Numbered from the stretch's first letter, positions 15,740 through 27,070 are shown. The stretch is 64,000 nt of DNA from Thauera aromatica K172 (GCF_003030465.1 NZ_CP028339.1:3294041-3358040); one strand, 5' to 3'. Notes: generated by a model not told the origin, from the sequence alone. A program made the numbers and translations.

Positions 15740-16684
15740 ATGGCAAAACGGGTACTGGTCATCGGCGGCAGTTACTTTTCCGGCCGCGTCTTCGTCGAGG
15801 AAGCGCTGAAGATGCCGGACGTCGAGCTGCATGTGTTCAACCGTGGCAGGCTGCCCTTGCACATGGACGGCGTCACCGAGCACGTCGGCGACCGCGAGCG
15901 CCCCGAGCAGGTGCGCGACGCGATCCCGGCCGGGCAATGGGACGCCGTCATCGATTTCTGCGCCTACACCCCGGACCACGTCAAAGCCCTGCTCGCCAAC
16001 CTGCGCGGCAGCGTCGGCCAGTATCTGCTGATCAGCACCACGACCGTGTACCGCAAGACGACGCAGCAGCCGGTCGACGAGCGCGCGCCGCTGCTCGACG
16101 GGCCGCAGCCGGAGCTGGGCGAATACGCCGACTACGGTTACCACAAATGCCTCGCCGAAGAGGCCGCACGCGGCGAATGCGCGCGGCGCGGCATCGCCCT
16201 CACCGTACTGCGCCCGGCGATCATCTACGGCTATTACAACTACGCGCCGCGCGAGACGTATTTCTTCGACCGCCTGCGCGCACGCGAGCCGATCGTGATT
16301 CCCGAGCCGGGCGCGTCGCACTTCAACTTCATCTGGGTCGTCGACATGGCCCGCCTGCTGTGGGCGTGCATCGGCGAGCCGCGCGCCTTCGACGAAACCT
16401 TCAACCTCGCCTCGGCCGAGGCGGTGTCGTACGCGCGCATCGTCGACGCCCTCGGCGAAATCACCGGCAAGGCGGTCGATACGCTGCCCCTGCCCGCCGC
16501 GGAGATCGCGCGCCGCAAGCTGCCGCTGCCGTTCCCGATCGACGAGGATCTCGTCTACGACGGCACCAAGATCGACCGCCTGTTCGGCTTCGAGCACACG
16601 CCCTTCCACGTCGGCCTGCGCGAAGCGCTGAAGTACTACCTGATGGTCAAGCGGCGCGAAGCGGCCGCCGCCAACGCGCGATGA
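15740..16684 (+). CDS. NAD-dependent epimerase/dehydratase (extended SDR)
   Basis: A 314-residue extended short-chain dehydrogenase with a near-perfect AAGGAGAT site before its ATG. The N-terminal GGSYFSGR replaces the usual GGTGFIG nucleotide-binding loop, and YGYHK provides the catalytic Tyr and Lys (about residues 133-137). Such proteins act on nucleotide sugars or related substrates, or serve as atypical reductases. No sugar-pathway gene is nearby, so the substrate is unknown. The gene ends in an ATGA overlap with the amidohydrolase. Possibly the gene called bssK elsewhere. Confidence 0.8.
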   Translation: MAKRVLVIGGSYFSGRVFVEEALKMPDVELHVFNRGRLPLHMDGVTEHVGDRERPEQVRDAIPAGQWDAVIDFCAYTPDHVKALLANLRGSVGQYLLISTTTVYRKTTQQPVDERAPLLDGPQPELGEYADYGYHKCLAEEAARGECARRGIALTVLRPAIIYGYYNYAPRETYFFDRLRAREPIVIPEPGASHFNFIWVVDMARLLWACIGEPRAFDETFNLASAEAVSYARIVDALGEITGKAVDTLPLPAAEIARRKLPLPFPIDEDLVYDGTKIDRLFGFEHTPFHVGLREALKYYLMVKRREAAAANAR

Positions 16685-18252
16685 ATGCCGACCTGATCCT
16701 GTACAACCTCGTCGCATTCACGCCCGAACGCTTTTCCGGCGGGCGCGGTGCCAACCACGGGTCGATCATCGCGATCAAGGACGGGCGAATCCTCTACGTC
16801 GGCGACCGCGCCGCGCACGCCGCCCTCGCCGGGCCGCACACGAAGCTCGTCGACTGCCAGGGCGCGACGGTGATTCCGGGGTTCAACGACGCGCACTGCC
16901 ATCCGGTCGCGTTCGCGCTGACGACCCGCTACGTCGACTGCTCGCCGCCGCACGTGCGCAACATTGCCGATCTGGTCGATGCGCTGCGCTCCCGCGCCGT
17001 GGAGACGCACCCGGGCAACTGGCTGCGGGCGGCGAACTGCGATCCGGCGACCCTCGCCGAGCGCCGGCTGCCCACGCGCTGGGAGCTCGACCGCGCCTCG
17101 CCCGTGCATCCGGTGATCGTCATCGAGCGCAGCGGTCAGCATTGCGTGCTCAACAGCCGGGCGCTCGCGCAGTGCGGCATCGACGAGTCGGCAGGGCCGT
17201 CCGACGCCGGCGCGATCCACCGCGATCCTGCGAGCGGCCGCGTCAACGGCATCGTCTCCGGCAACCACGCGCAGGTGGCCGCGGCGCTGCCGCCGCTTTC
17301 AGCGGATGAGATCGAGGCCGGCCTGCGCGCCGCCGACCGCGCCTTCCTCGAATCCGGAATCACGACGCTGCAGGACACGAGCTGGTCGAACACGCCGGCG
17401 CACTGGCAGGCGATGGCCGCCTACAAGGAACGCGGCCTCCTCCGTCCGCGCGTGTCCCTGTGCGCCGGCGCCGACAGCATCGCCGAGTTCGCCGCGCAGG
17501 GACTGCGCACCGGAAGCGTCCATCCCGGCGGCGACCCCGATATGCTGCGCCTCGGTGCGGTGAAGATCGCCCTCGACGAGAGCACCGGCGATCCTGCCCC
17601 GCCGCAGGAACTCCTCGACGCCACCGCGCTCACCGCCCACCGCGCCGGCTTCCAGCTCGCCTTCCACGTCCCCGACCTCGCACTGCTGCACCGCTCGCTG
17701 AACACGCTCGCCTTGCTCGACGGCGCCGGTCTCCGCCCCCGCCTGCGCCCGCGCTTCGAGCACTGCCCGGCCTGCCCGCCCGAGTGGCTGGACCGCCTCG
17801 CCGCGAGCGGCGCACTCGTCGTCGCCCAGCCCGCGCTGCTGCCGCTCGCCGCGCCGGCCCTGCACGCACGCCCGCCCGACCCGACGCAGCCCGCGCTGTT
17901 TCCGTTCCGCTCGTTCCTGCGTCATGGCATCCCGCTCGCATTCGGCTCCGACGCACCGCTCGTGCCCTGCGCACCGCTCGAAGGCCTGAAGGCGGCCGTG
18001 ACACGCAGCGACGACGACGGCCGGCAGGTCGCGGCCGACGAAGCGATCCCGCTCGTCGACGCACTCGGTCTCTACACCTGGGGCGGCGCATCCGCAGCCG
18101 GCGACGAGGACGCGACCGGGACGATCGAAGCCGGCCGCCGCGCCGATCTCGTCGTCATCGAAGGCGGCGGCGACTGGGCGACCGTCGAAGATCTCGGGCG
18201 CGCGCGAGTCGTGATGACGTTGATCGACGGAAAAATCGTCTGGGCGCGATAG
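16681..18252 (+). CDS. Metal-dependent amidohydrolase (YtcJ-like)
   Basis: A 523-residue amidohydrolase-superfamily protein. The metal-binding motif HCH is seen in GFNDAHCHPVAF (about residues 62-72). Later landmarks are FHVPD, FEHCPACPP and the catalytic Asp region FGSDAPLVP, followed by the C-terminal beta-sandwich typical of the superfamily. Length and motifs match the YtcJ/imidazolonepropionase-like group. Its substrate in toluene metabolism is unknown; it may hydrolyse an amide or a dead-end adduct. Last gene of the bss transcription unit as far as can be seen; no clear terminator follows. Possibly bssL of related strains. Confidence 0.8.
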   Translation: MNADLILYNLVAFTPERFSGGRGANHGSIIAIKDGRILYVGDRAAHAALAGPHTKLVDCQGATVIPGFNDAHCHPVAFALTTRYVDCSPPHVRNIADLVDALRSRAVETHPGNWLRAANCDPATLAERRLPTRWELDRASPVHPVIVIERSGQHCVLNSRALAQCGIDESAGPSDAGAIHRDPASGRVNGIVSGNHAQVAAALPPLSADEIEAGLRAADRAFLESGITTLQDTSWSNTPAHWQAMAAYKERGLLRPRVSLCAGADSIAEFAAQGLRTGSVHPGGDPDMLRLGAVKIALDESTGDPAPPQELLDATALTAHRAGFQLAFHVPDLALLHRSLNTLALLDGAGLRPRLRPRFEHCPACPPEWLDRLAASGALVVAQPALLPLAAPALHARPPDPTQPALFPFRSFLRHGIPLAFGSDAPLVPCAPLEGLKAAVTRSDDDGRQVAADEAIPLVDALGLYTWGGASAAGDEDATGTIEAGRRADLVVIEGGGDWATVEDLGRARVVMTLIDGKIVWAR

Positions 18253-18333
18253 CGCAACAGACTTCACCGAAGCGGGAGCCGGCGCAGCGCCAAGGGATGT
18301 TGCACACGACGCTGGACAAGACCATTGCCGTAA

Positions 18334-18363
18334 CGTACATTTACCCGTACATGTACGGGTAAA
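18334..18363 (+). promoter_or_regulatory. Operator of the YefM/YoeB module
   Basis: A perfect 24-bp palindrome occupies 18340-18363 (half-site TTTACCCGTACA) and ends 4 nt before the yefM ATG. An extra half-site CGTACAT lies at 18334-18340, a direct repeat of 18347-18353. A long palindrome plus a neighbouring short repeat matches the operator arrangement known for yefM-yoeB autorepression, though the exact TGTACA core of the E. coli operator is not present. Confidence 0.75.
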
Positions 18364-18367
18364 TTCC

Positions 18368-18619
18368 ATGGACGCCATTTCCTACACCGCAGCCCGGGCC
18401 AATCTGGCCAGTACGATGGACCGCGTCTGCAACAACCACGAGCCGCTGATCATTACCCGTAGCGGGCAAGCCTCGGTCGTCATGGTTTCCCTCGACGACT
18501 TCCAGGCCCTCGAGGAAACCGCCTACCTGTTGCGTAGCCCCAAGAATGCGACCCGCCTGCTCGACGCCATAGCCGAACTCAATGCCGGCGGAGGCAACGA
18601 GCGGGAACTCGACGAATGA
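18368..18619 (+). CDS. yefM: Antitoxin of the YefM/Phd family
   Basis: An 83-residue protein with the Phd/YefM fold signature: MDAISYTAARANLASTMDRVC, then PLIITRSGQASVVMVSLDDFQALEETAYLLRS, then an acidic C-terminal tail that binds the toxin. It overlaps the toxin gene by ATGA, giving the usual coupling. It represses its own operon through the palindrome just upstream (family knowledge) and neutralises YoeB. It lies between the convergent bss and bbs operons and has a composition unlike the surrounding genes, so it may be an insertion that stabilises the catabolic region. Confidence 0.9.
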   Translation: MDAISYTAARANLASTMDRVCNNHEPLIITRSGQASVVMVSLDDFQALEETAYLLRSPKNATRLLDAIAELNAGGGNERELDE

Positions 18620-18870
18620 AGTTGATCTTCGCCGAGGCCGCTTGGGAAGATTACCTTCATTGGCAGCAACAAGACCGACGCATGGTGGAGCGGATCAACA
18701 AGCTCATTCGCGAAACGCAGCGTGAACCTTTTTCCGGTATCGGCAAACCTGAACCGCTCAAACACGCCCTGGCGGGATTTTGGTCCAGGCGGATTACCGA
18801 CGAGCATCGGATGGTGTACAGAATCGCCGGCGACGCGTTGCTGATCGCTCAGTTGCGCTACCATTACTGA
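18616..18870 (+). CDS. yoeB: YoeB-type mRNA interferase toxin
   Basis: An 84-residue Txe/YoeB toxin. The family hallmarks are present: EAAWEDYLHWQQQDRRMVERIN at the start, KPEPLKHALAGFWSRRITDEHRMVYR in the middle and a terminal HY pair (LRYHY). The catalytic Glu, Arg and C-terminal His-Tyr are therefore intact, and the toxin is probably active. YoeB cleaves mRNA at the ribosomal A site when free of YefM. Confidence 0.92.
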   Translation: MKLIFAEAAWEDYLHWQQQDRRMVERINKLIRETQREPFSGIGKPEPLKHALAGFWSRRITDEHRMVYRIAGDALLIAQLRYHY

Positions 18871-19017
18871 GCGATTTCCGGGAATCAGGATTCCTCGCTG
18901 AACGAAGGGTCACGTAGGCATAGCTACCTCGCGACCGGGTAACCCAACGCCGCCCCCGAAATCGATTACGGCGCGCCGAGTTGCGGCCCTCGGGCCACGA
19001 TCGTGGTGGGCGCTGCC

Positions 19018-19647
19018 TCAGCCGGCATTGCACCGCGGATTGAGCGTATACCGCCCCGTCAGCGACGTTTTGCCGAGCACATGCCCCTCGATCGCGCGCA
19101 GCACGTCGGGGCCGGTGAATTTCCCCTCCACCGGGCAGCGCTCGAGATCGACGGCGTAGAGCGTGAACACGTAGCGGTGCACGCGCTCGTCGTTCCACGG
19201 CGGGCACGGGCCGTCGTAGCCGAAGTAGTCGCCGGCCATCTGCGGGTCCTGGGCGAAGCCGCGGGTGAAATCGTTGACGCCGTGGCGCGCGCCATGGCGG
19301 GTTGCGGGACCCGGTTTTCCGCGCGCCACGACACCGTCGGAGAATTCGCCTTCATTGACGCCACGACAGGTGGCGGGAAGATCGACGAGCACCCAGTGAA
19401 AGAAATCGACCCGCGGCATCGACTCCGGAATCACGACGTCGTCGCGGTTGATATGGTCGAAACGGCTCGGCACGTCCGGGTCGTGGCACACGAGGACGAA
19501 CGAGCGCGTGCCCGCAGGCGGCGCGTCCCAGGTAAAGCCGGGGCTGCGGTTGGCGCCGAGGCGGAAGTGCGTCTCCGGATCGGCCACCGCCAAGGCGTGG
19601 ATTTCCGGCAGTGGCCGGTTGTCGTCGAAACTGCTCGTCAGACGCAT
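19018..19647 (-). CDS. YbhB/YbcL family (PEBP-like) protein
   Basis: A 209-residue phosphatidylethanolamine-binding-protein homologue with the two ligand-site motifs: CHDPDVPSR (about residue 50) with FFHWVLVDLP, and GYDGPCPPWNDERVHRYVFTLYAVD. The ATG at 19647 follows GGAGACAG; the frame continues upstream without a better start. No signal peptide, so probably cytoplasmic. It is the last gene of the bbs unit, 67 nt after bbsH. Some bbs operons carry late genes of unknown role (bbsI, bbsJ); I cannot say with certainty which symbol applies. A ligand-binding or regulatory role for an aromatic acid or CoA ester is a guess. Confidence 0.8.
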   Translation of the reverse strand: MRLTSSFDDNRPLPEIHALAVADPETHFRLGANRSPGFTWDAPPAGTRSFVLVCHDPDVPSRFDHINRDDVVIPESMPRVDFFHWVLVDLPATCRGVNEGEFSDGVVARGKPGPATRHGARHGVNDFTRGFAQDPQMAGDYFGYDGPCPPWNDERVHRYVFTLYAVDLERCPVEGKFTGPDVLRAIEGHVLGKTSLTGRYTLNPRCNAG

Positions 19648-19714
19648 CGTTCCTGTCTCCTGTGCGCGGGGCGGGCGGTCGATTGCCGCCCCGTCATCGG
19701 TCTTCCCGCCGCCC

Positions 19715-20485
19715 TCAGGCGCCGCGGAATGCCGGCGCGCGCCGTTCGCCGAAGGCCTTGAAGCCTTCCTTGCGGTCTTCGGTGTCACGCAGCACGCCCC
19801 ACAGCAGGTGCGAGTACAGGATGCCGTGCTCGAGCGGCATGTCCTTGCCGAGCACCGCGGCCTGCTTGGTCGCCTGCACGCTCAAGGGCGCCGCGCTGGC
19901 GATCTTCTCCGCATAGCTGCGGGCGAGATCGGCGAGTGCCGACGGCTCGACGACGTCGCTGACCAGCCCATAGCGCAGCGCCTCTTCGGCGCTGATCATC
20001 TCGCCGGTGAGCAACATCTTCATCGCCACCGCCTGCGGAATGGCGCGCGGCAGCGCCTGCGTGCCGTTGAGGCCGGCGAGGCTCGCGACCTTGACTTCGG
20101 TGAGGCCGAATTTGGCGTTCGTGGAAGCGATGCGCAGGTCGCAGGCAAGCGCGATCTCGAGCCCGCCGCCGACCGCGTAGCCGTTGATCGCGGCAATGAT
20201 CGGCTTCCACATCTTCATGTGCGGCAGGATCGGCTGGCCGTCGCGCAGATAGGTCGCGGCCATGCACTCGGTGGGCGGTGGCGATTTTTTCATGTCGGTG
20301 CCGGTGCAAAACGATTTCTCGCCGGCGCCGGTCAGCACCGCGACACGGATGTCCGGATCGGTGCGCACACGCGCCCAGATTTCAGTGAGGTCGGCGGTCG
20401 ATTCCGGGTCGAGCGAATTCATCGCTTCCGGACGGTTCAAGGTCACGTAGGCGACGTGGTTCGATACTTCCAGCGTTACCGGCAT
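19715..20485 (-). CDS. bbsH: (E)-Phenylitaconyl-CoA hydratase (enoyl-CoA hydratase family)
   Basis: A 256-residue crotonase-fold protein from the ATG at 20485 (GGAG upstream). The oxyanion-hole segments are KSFCTGTDMKK (about 62-72) and AINGYAVGGGLEIALACDLRIAS. It hydrates phenylitaconyl-CoA to 2-(alpha-hydroxybenzyl)succinyl-CoA, the third step of benzylsuccinate beta-oxidation. The gene lies between bbsG and the PEBP-like gene in the usual bbs order. Length is normal for the family. Confidence 0.93.
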   Translation of the reverse strand: MPVTLEVSNHVAYVTLNRPEAMNSLDPESTADLTEIWARVRTDPDIRVAVLTGAGEKSFCTGTDMKKSPPPTECMAATYLRDGQPILPHMKMWKPIIAAINGYAVGGGLEIALACDLRIASTNAKFGLTEVKVASLAGLNGTQALPRAIPQAVAMKMLLTGEMISAEEALRYGLVSDVVEPSALADLARSYAEKIASAAPLSVQATKQAAVLGKDMPLEHGILYSHLLWGVLRDTEDRKEGFKAFGERRAPAFRGA

Positions 20486-20523
20486 TGCGCTTCTCCTGTC
20501 TATTTGTGGTGTTCCGATCCGCT

Positions 20524-21744
20524 TCAGGCGGCAACGAACGGGCTGTAGGTCCTGCCGTCGGTCAGCAGCTTCTTCGCGATCGACATGCGGTGGATTTCCG
20601 AGGCGCCTTCGACGACGCGCCAGATGCGAACCATGCGCGCGACGTATTCGATGCCCATCTCGCGCGACAGACCCAGCCCGCCGTGGAGCTGGATCGCGCG
20701 GTCGGCGACGCGGGTGAGCATTTCGGTCGCGGCGATCTTCAGCGACGCCGCTTCGAGCCGCAGGTCCTTGTGCCCCTGATCCGACTTCCACGCAGTGAAA
20801 TAAAGCTGCAGCCGCACCTGCTCGAGCTCGATGGTCGAATCGGCGATCCAGTTCTGCACTGTCTGGCGGTCGGCGAGGGCCACACCGAAGGTTTTCCGCA
20901 GGTTGGCCTGGTCGATCATCATCTGGATCAGCCGCTCGGCCATGCCGGTGCAATGCGCTGCGAGTTCGATCCGGCGCACGCCGAAGCGGTTCTGCAGCGG
21001 AATGAAGGCGTCGCCGACCTCGCCGAGCACGGCTTCATCGCCGACCCGGACATTGTCGAGATACACCGACCAGGTCGGCATCGCGCCGATCACCGGAATC
21101 TCGGCGCCGATACGCAGCCCCGGCGTGTCCTTGTCGAGGATGAACGCGGTGAAGCGGCGCTTGGTCGGGGCCTCCTTGTCGGTGACCGCGATGCAGATGA
21201 AGAACAGTTCGTCCTTGTCGCACTTGCTGATGAAGATCTTCGAGCCGTTGATCACCCACTGGCCGTTCTCGCGCACCGCGGTCGTCGTCAGGCCGCTGAT
21301 GTCGGAGCCCGCGCCCGGTTCGGTGGCCATCATCGCGGAGTCGATCTCGCCGCGGCAGTAGCGGCGCACGTACTTGTCGCGCTGCGCCGGGGAGCCGCAT
21401 TCTTCGAGGTAATAGAGATTGGGAGCGTCGGGCGGCAGCGTGAAGCCGTGATGCGAGAAGCCGATCAAGGACTTCGACATTTCCTCGACGACCAAGGTCT
21501 TAGCGAACATGCCGAGCCCCTGGCCGCCGAGCTTCTCGTCGACCTCGATGCCCCAGAAGCCCATCTCCTGGGTGATCTTCATCAGCCGCGCATGATCGGC
21601 CTCCGGCAGCAGCGTGTAGCCGTCGGTCCACATCCGCATTTCCCGCTCGAGCAGGACCTTTTCCAGCGGCATCAGCTCGTTGGCGGTGAACCGGCGGGCC
21701 ACCTCCTTGAGCATCGTCTGTTCTTCGGATAAGGAAAAATCCAT
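20524..21744 (-). CDS. bbsG: (R)-Benzylsuccinyl-CoA dehydrogenase (acyl-CoA dehydrogenase family)
   Basis: A 406-residue FAD-dependent acyl-CoA dehydrogenase. Typical motifs are MMATEPGAGSDISGL (flavin/substrate loop), GLGLSREMGIEY and the C-terminal VVEGASEIHRMSIAKKLL, where the Glu before GASEIHR is in the position of the catalytic base. It oxidises (R)-benzylsuccinyl-CoA to (E)-phenylitaconyl-CoA and presumably passes electrons to ETF. It lies 38 nt upstream of bbsH and 118 nt downstream of bbsF in one operon. Confidence 0.95.
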   Translation of the reverse strand: MDFSLSEEQTMLKEVARRFTANELMPLEKVLLEREMRMWTDGYTLLPEADHARLMKITQEMGFWGIEVDEKLGGQGLGMFAKTLVVEEMSKSLIGFSHHGFTLPPDAPNLYYLEECGSPAQRDKYVRRYCRGEIDSAMMATEPGAGSDISGLTTTAVRENGQWVINGSKIFISKCDKDELFFICIAVTDKEAPTKRRFTAFILDKDTPGLRIGAEIPVIGAMPTWSVYLDNVRVGDEAVLGEVGDAFIPLQNRFGVRRIELAAHCTGMAERLIQMMIDQANLRKTFGVALADRQTVQNWIADSTIELEQVRLQLYFTAWKSDQGHKDLRLEAASLKIAATEMLTRVADRAIQLHGGLGLSREMGIEYVARMVRIWRVVEGASEIHRMSIAKKLLTDGRTYSPFVAA

Positions 21745-21862
21745 TTTTCGTCTCTTGTCTTATGTTTGTCGGGCCCGATCCGCCGATCCACGCCTTCGAT
21801 CGGCATCCGGGCGCATCAGCGACTCGATCTTGTCCGCGATCGATACGCTGCCGTTGCGGCGC

Positions 21863-24308
<2,446 letters not shown>

Positions 24309-24350
24309 GTCACCTTTCTCCTGCTCGCCGAGGACTGTTACGCGCTGTTT

Positions 24351-25097
24351 TCAGCCCGCGAACAGGCTCCGTCCGCCGCACACATAGAGCACCTGGCCGG
24401 TGACGAAACCGCTGTCGTCGTCGGCGAGGAAGAGGAGCGTGTTAGCGATGTCGTCGGGCTCGCCGAGCTTGCCGGTGGGCTGGCGCGAGAGCAGGAACTG
24501 CTGATCCTTCTCCGGCAGCTCGTCCCACATCGGGGTGTGGATCAAGCCCGGCGCGACACAATTCACCGTGATCCCGGCGCGGCCGAGCTCGATCGCCAGT
24601 GCGCGCGTCATGCCGACGACGCCCGCCTTGGCGGACGAGTACGGCGTCTGGCCGGCGCCGCCGAGCCAGGCACGGGAGGCGATGTTGACGATGCGCCCGT
24701 GCTTGTTCTCGACCATGTGCCCATGCACCGCCTGCGTGCACAGAAAGGTGCCCTTCAGGTTGACGTTGATCGTGACGTCCCAGTCCGCCTCGCTGAGCTT
24801 GCGCAACGCGCCCGCACGCTCCATGCCAGCGTTATTGACCAGAATATCGATGCGGCCGAATGCGTCGATCGTCTGCTTCACCATGCCGTCGACCGCCGCC
24901 TTGTTGCCGATGTCGGCAACCGCGCCCAGCACGCGATGCCCCCGCGCGCTGAACTCATCGACCGTCGCCCGCACCTTCTCGGCGTCGATGTCGTTGATCA
25001 CCACCGCCGCGCCCTGCTCGGCGAAGCGCAGCGCCGTCTGCTTGCCCATGCCGCTGGCCGAACCGGTGATCAGTGCGACCCTGTTCTGAATTCCCAT
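24351..25097 (-). CDS. bbsD: 2-(alpha-Hydroxybenzyl)succinyl-CoA dehydrogenase, catalytic SDR subunit BbsD
   Basis: A 248-residue short-chain dehydrogenase from the ATG at 25097, preceded by GGAGGCGGCA; an ATG six codons upstream lacks a site. It has the full SDR set: TGSASGMG for NAD binding, NNAG, a Ser in IVNIASRAW and the catalytic YSSAK. It oxidises the hydroxy intermediate to benzoylsuccinyl-CoA together with BbsC. The known enzyme of this step is a BbsCD heteromer, and the sequence shows that BbsD must carry the activity. Confidence 0.94.
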   Translation of the reverse strand: MGIQNRVALITGSASGMGKQTALRFAEQGAAVVINDIDAEKVRATVDEFSARGHRVLGAVADIGNKAAVDGMVKQTIDAFGRIDILVNNAGMERAGALRKLSEADWDVTINVNLKGTFLCTQAVHGHMVENKHGRIVNIASRAWLGGAGQTPYSSAKAGVVGMTRALAIELGRAGITVNCVAPGLIHTPMWDELPEKDQQFLLSRQPTGKLGEPDDIANTLLFLADDDSGFVTGQVLYVCGGRSLFAG

Positions 25098-25111
25098 TGC
25101 CGCCTCCGTGA

Positions 25112-25864
25112 TCAAATCGACATCGAAAAGTACGCGCTCTTGCCACCGCAGACGAACAGCGTCTGCCCGGTGACGTACTTCGAGCTGTCGGCCGCAAGAA
25201 AGCCGACGGCGTTGGCGATATCGGCGGGCGTGCCCAGCCGTTTCACCGGAATGCCGCCGGCAAGCTTTTCGCGCTCGGCCGCCGGCGTCGTCTCGCTGTC
25301 GACATCGCCCATGACGACGGTGTTGACCGTGACCCCGTCACGCGCCGATTCGAGCGCGAGCGCCCGCGTCAGCCCGAACAGGCCGGAACGCGCGGCGGCG
25401 ACGCTGGAGGTATTGGCGAGCCCGAGGTAGCGGAGGTCGCTGATATTGACCACGCGCCCGAAGCCAGCCTCGCGCATGCCCGGAACGACCGCACGCAGGT
25501 AGTGGAACGGCGCCGCCAGACCGGTGTCGAGCGCGGCACCGACATCGGCGTCGGAAATCTCCGGCAGCGGCTTCGCCGCGAGCGCACTTTCGTTATGCAC
25601 CAGGACGTCGATCCGCCCGTAGCGCGCCTTCACCTGCGCCACGCTGTCGCGGATCGCGCCCGCCTCGACCGCAGCCGTGGCCACGGCCATCACCGTCGCC
25701 CCTTTTCCGGCCAGCTGCGACGCGAGCTTGTCGAGCCGGCCTGCGTCCGCGCCGGCGAGCGCGAGCTGCACGCCGGACCCGGCGAGCCGCAGCGCGACCG
25801 CCTCGCCGACCGCATCGTCGGCATTGACGATCAGCGCCACTTTTCCATTGCTGTTGGATTTCAT
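25112..25864 (-). CDS. bbsC: 2-(alpha-Hydroxybenzyl)succinyl-CoA dehydrogenase, non-catalytic SDR-like subunit BbsC
   Basis: A 250-residue SDR-fold protein lacking the catalytic features. The nucleotide loop is NADDAVGEA instead of TGxxxGxG, NNAG is HNES, and the YxxxK position reads VAAAR. The C-terminal half (DIANAVGFLAADSSKYVTGQTLFVCGG) still looks like its partner BbsD, so the two are likely paralogues. It is 14 nt upstream of bbsD and 16 nt downstream of bbsB. Published work on this enzyme also assigns a non-catalytic structural role to BbsC. Confidence 0.93.
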   Translation of the reverse strand: MKSNSNGKVALIVNADDAVGEAVALRLAGSGVQLALAGADAGRLDKLASQLAGKGATVMAVATAAVEAGAIRDSVAQVKARYGRIDVLVHNESALAAKPLPEISDADVGAALDTGLAAPFHYLRAVVPGMREAGFGRVVNISDLRYLGLANTSSVAAARSGLFGLTRALALESARDGVTVNTVVMGDVDSETTPAAEREKLAGGIPVKRLGTPADIANAVGFLAADSSKYVTGQTLFVCGGKSAYFSMSI

Positions 25865-25880
25865 CGCCCTGTCTCCCCGC

Positions 25881-27050
25881 TTACCAGTCGCTTACCAGCA
25901 TGTGCATCGTGCATGCCGCGTGTTCCGTGCCCGACAAGCCGCCGCCGGTCACGTGCGTCATCGCCACCCGCGGCACCGGCTCGACCTGGTAGCCGGGGCA
26001 CTGGTTGCGCATCTGCTTGACGCTGGCGGCAATCTGCGCCGCGCCCGAAGCGCCGATCGGATGGCCGTACGACAGCATGCCGCCGCGCGGGCTGACGACG
26101 CATTTGCCGCCGTGGGTCGCGTTGCCGTCGCGCAGGAACTTGAGCCCCTCGCCTTTCGGACACAGGCCGAGGCATTCGTAGTACAGCAGTTCGGCGATCG
26201 TGAAGGCATCGTGCAGTTCGACGATATTCACGTCCTCGGGGCCGATGCCCGACTCCTCGTAGAGCTGATGCGCGGTCTCCTCGGTGATGTCGTCGCCGGT
26301 GATGTCACGCGGACGGTTGTGGTACGGCCCCGAGCGCACGACCGAGCCGGCGACCCGGATCGGCTTCTTGATGCCGAGCTTCTTCACCATCTCTTCCGAG
26401 CACACCACGACCGCGCCGGCACCGTCGGCGATGCCGCAGCACTGCTGCAGCGTCAGCGGCGAGGCGACGACGCGCGAATTCACCACCTCCTCGATCGAGA
26501 TCTCGCCCTTGAACCAGGCATAGGGGTTGTTGGTGGCGTGGCGGCGGTTCTTCACCGTGATCATCGCCAGATCCTCGGCGGTAGCGCCGGTCTCGTACAT
26601 GTAACGCTGGGCGCGCATCGCGTACTTGCCGGTCATCACCGCGCCATGCACCGTCTCGATATCCGACATCGCGGTCGCGAACGCGGTGCCCTGCGCCATG
26701 TGCAGCGTATGGTTCTCGCAGCCGATGCCGATCGCCACGTCGGCGAGCCCCAGCGCCACATCGCGCACCGCCAGATGGATCGCCATGCCGCCCGCCGAGC
26801 AGGCGCTCTCGACGTTGATGATCGGCAGGTGGCCGCACATGCCCAGATCCTTGAGCACGGTCTGCCCGGTGACCATGCCGTTGGTGCCGTTGCCGACATA
26901 GGCGCTCTGCACCATCGTCGGACGGTCGATGTTCGACGCCTTCAACGCCTCCAGTGCCGCCGCCCGACCCAGCACGTCGAAATCGACTTCATGCCGACCG
27001 AATTTCGTCTCGCCGACCCCGGCGATATAGACCTTGCGCTCCAGTTTCAT
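25881..27050 (-). CDS. bbsB: Benzoylsuccinyl-CoA thiolase, thiolase subunit BbsB
   Basis: A 389-residue thiolase-family protein with the nucleophilic cysteine in [13 protein letters not shown] (about residue 85), the HDAF segment and [14 protein letters not shown] near the C-terminus. It carries out CoA-dependent cleavage of benzoylsuccinyl-CoA to benzoyl-CoA and succinyl-CoA, the last step of the bbs pathway. It works with the small zinc-binding protein BbsA encoded 20 nt upstream. Succinyl-CoA is then reused by BbsEF. Confidence 0.94.
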   Translation of the reverse strand: MKLERKVYIAGVGETKFGRHEVDFDVLGRAAALEALKASNIDRPTMVQSAYVGNGTNGMVTGQTVLKDLGMCGHLPIINVESACSAGGMAIHLAVRDVALGLADVAIGIGCENHTLHMAQGTAFATAMSDIETVHGAVMTGKYAMRAQRYMYETGATAEDLAMITVKNRRHATNNPYAWFKGEISIEEVVNSRVVASPLTLQQCCGIADGAGAVVVCSEEMVKKLGIKKPIRVAGSVVRSGPYHNRPRDITGDDITEETAHQLYEESGIGPEDVNIVELHDAFTIAELLYYECLGLCPKGEGLKFLRDGNATHGGKCVVSPRGGMLSYGHPIGASGAAQIAASVKQMRNQCPGYQVEPVPRVAMTHVTGGGLSGTEHAACTMHMLVSDW

Positions 27051-27070
27051 TTGTCGTCACTCACCGAGGA

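Noticed and set aside
18340-18363. Exact match to the E. coli YefM operator core TGTACA
   Set aside because: The centre reads GTACATGTAC; TGTACA itself is absent, so only the general palindromic arrangement is claimed.
18995-19006. Perfect 12-bp palindrome CCACGATCGTGG between yoeB and the PEBP gene
   Set aside because: Short, no T-run, and not repeated elsewhere; it cannot be called a terminator or operator with confidence.
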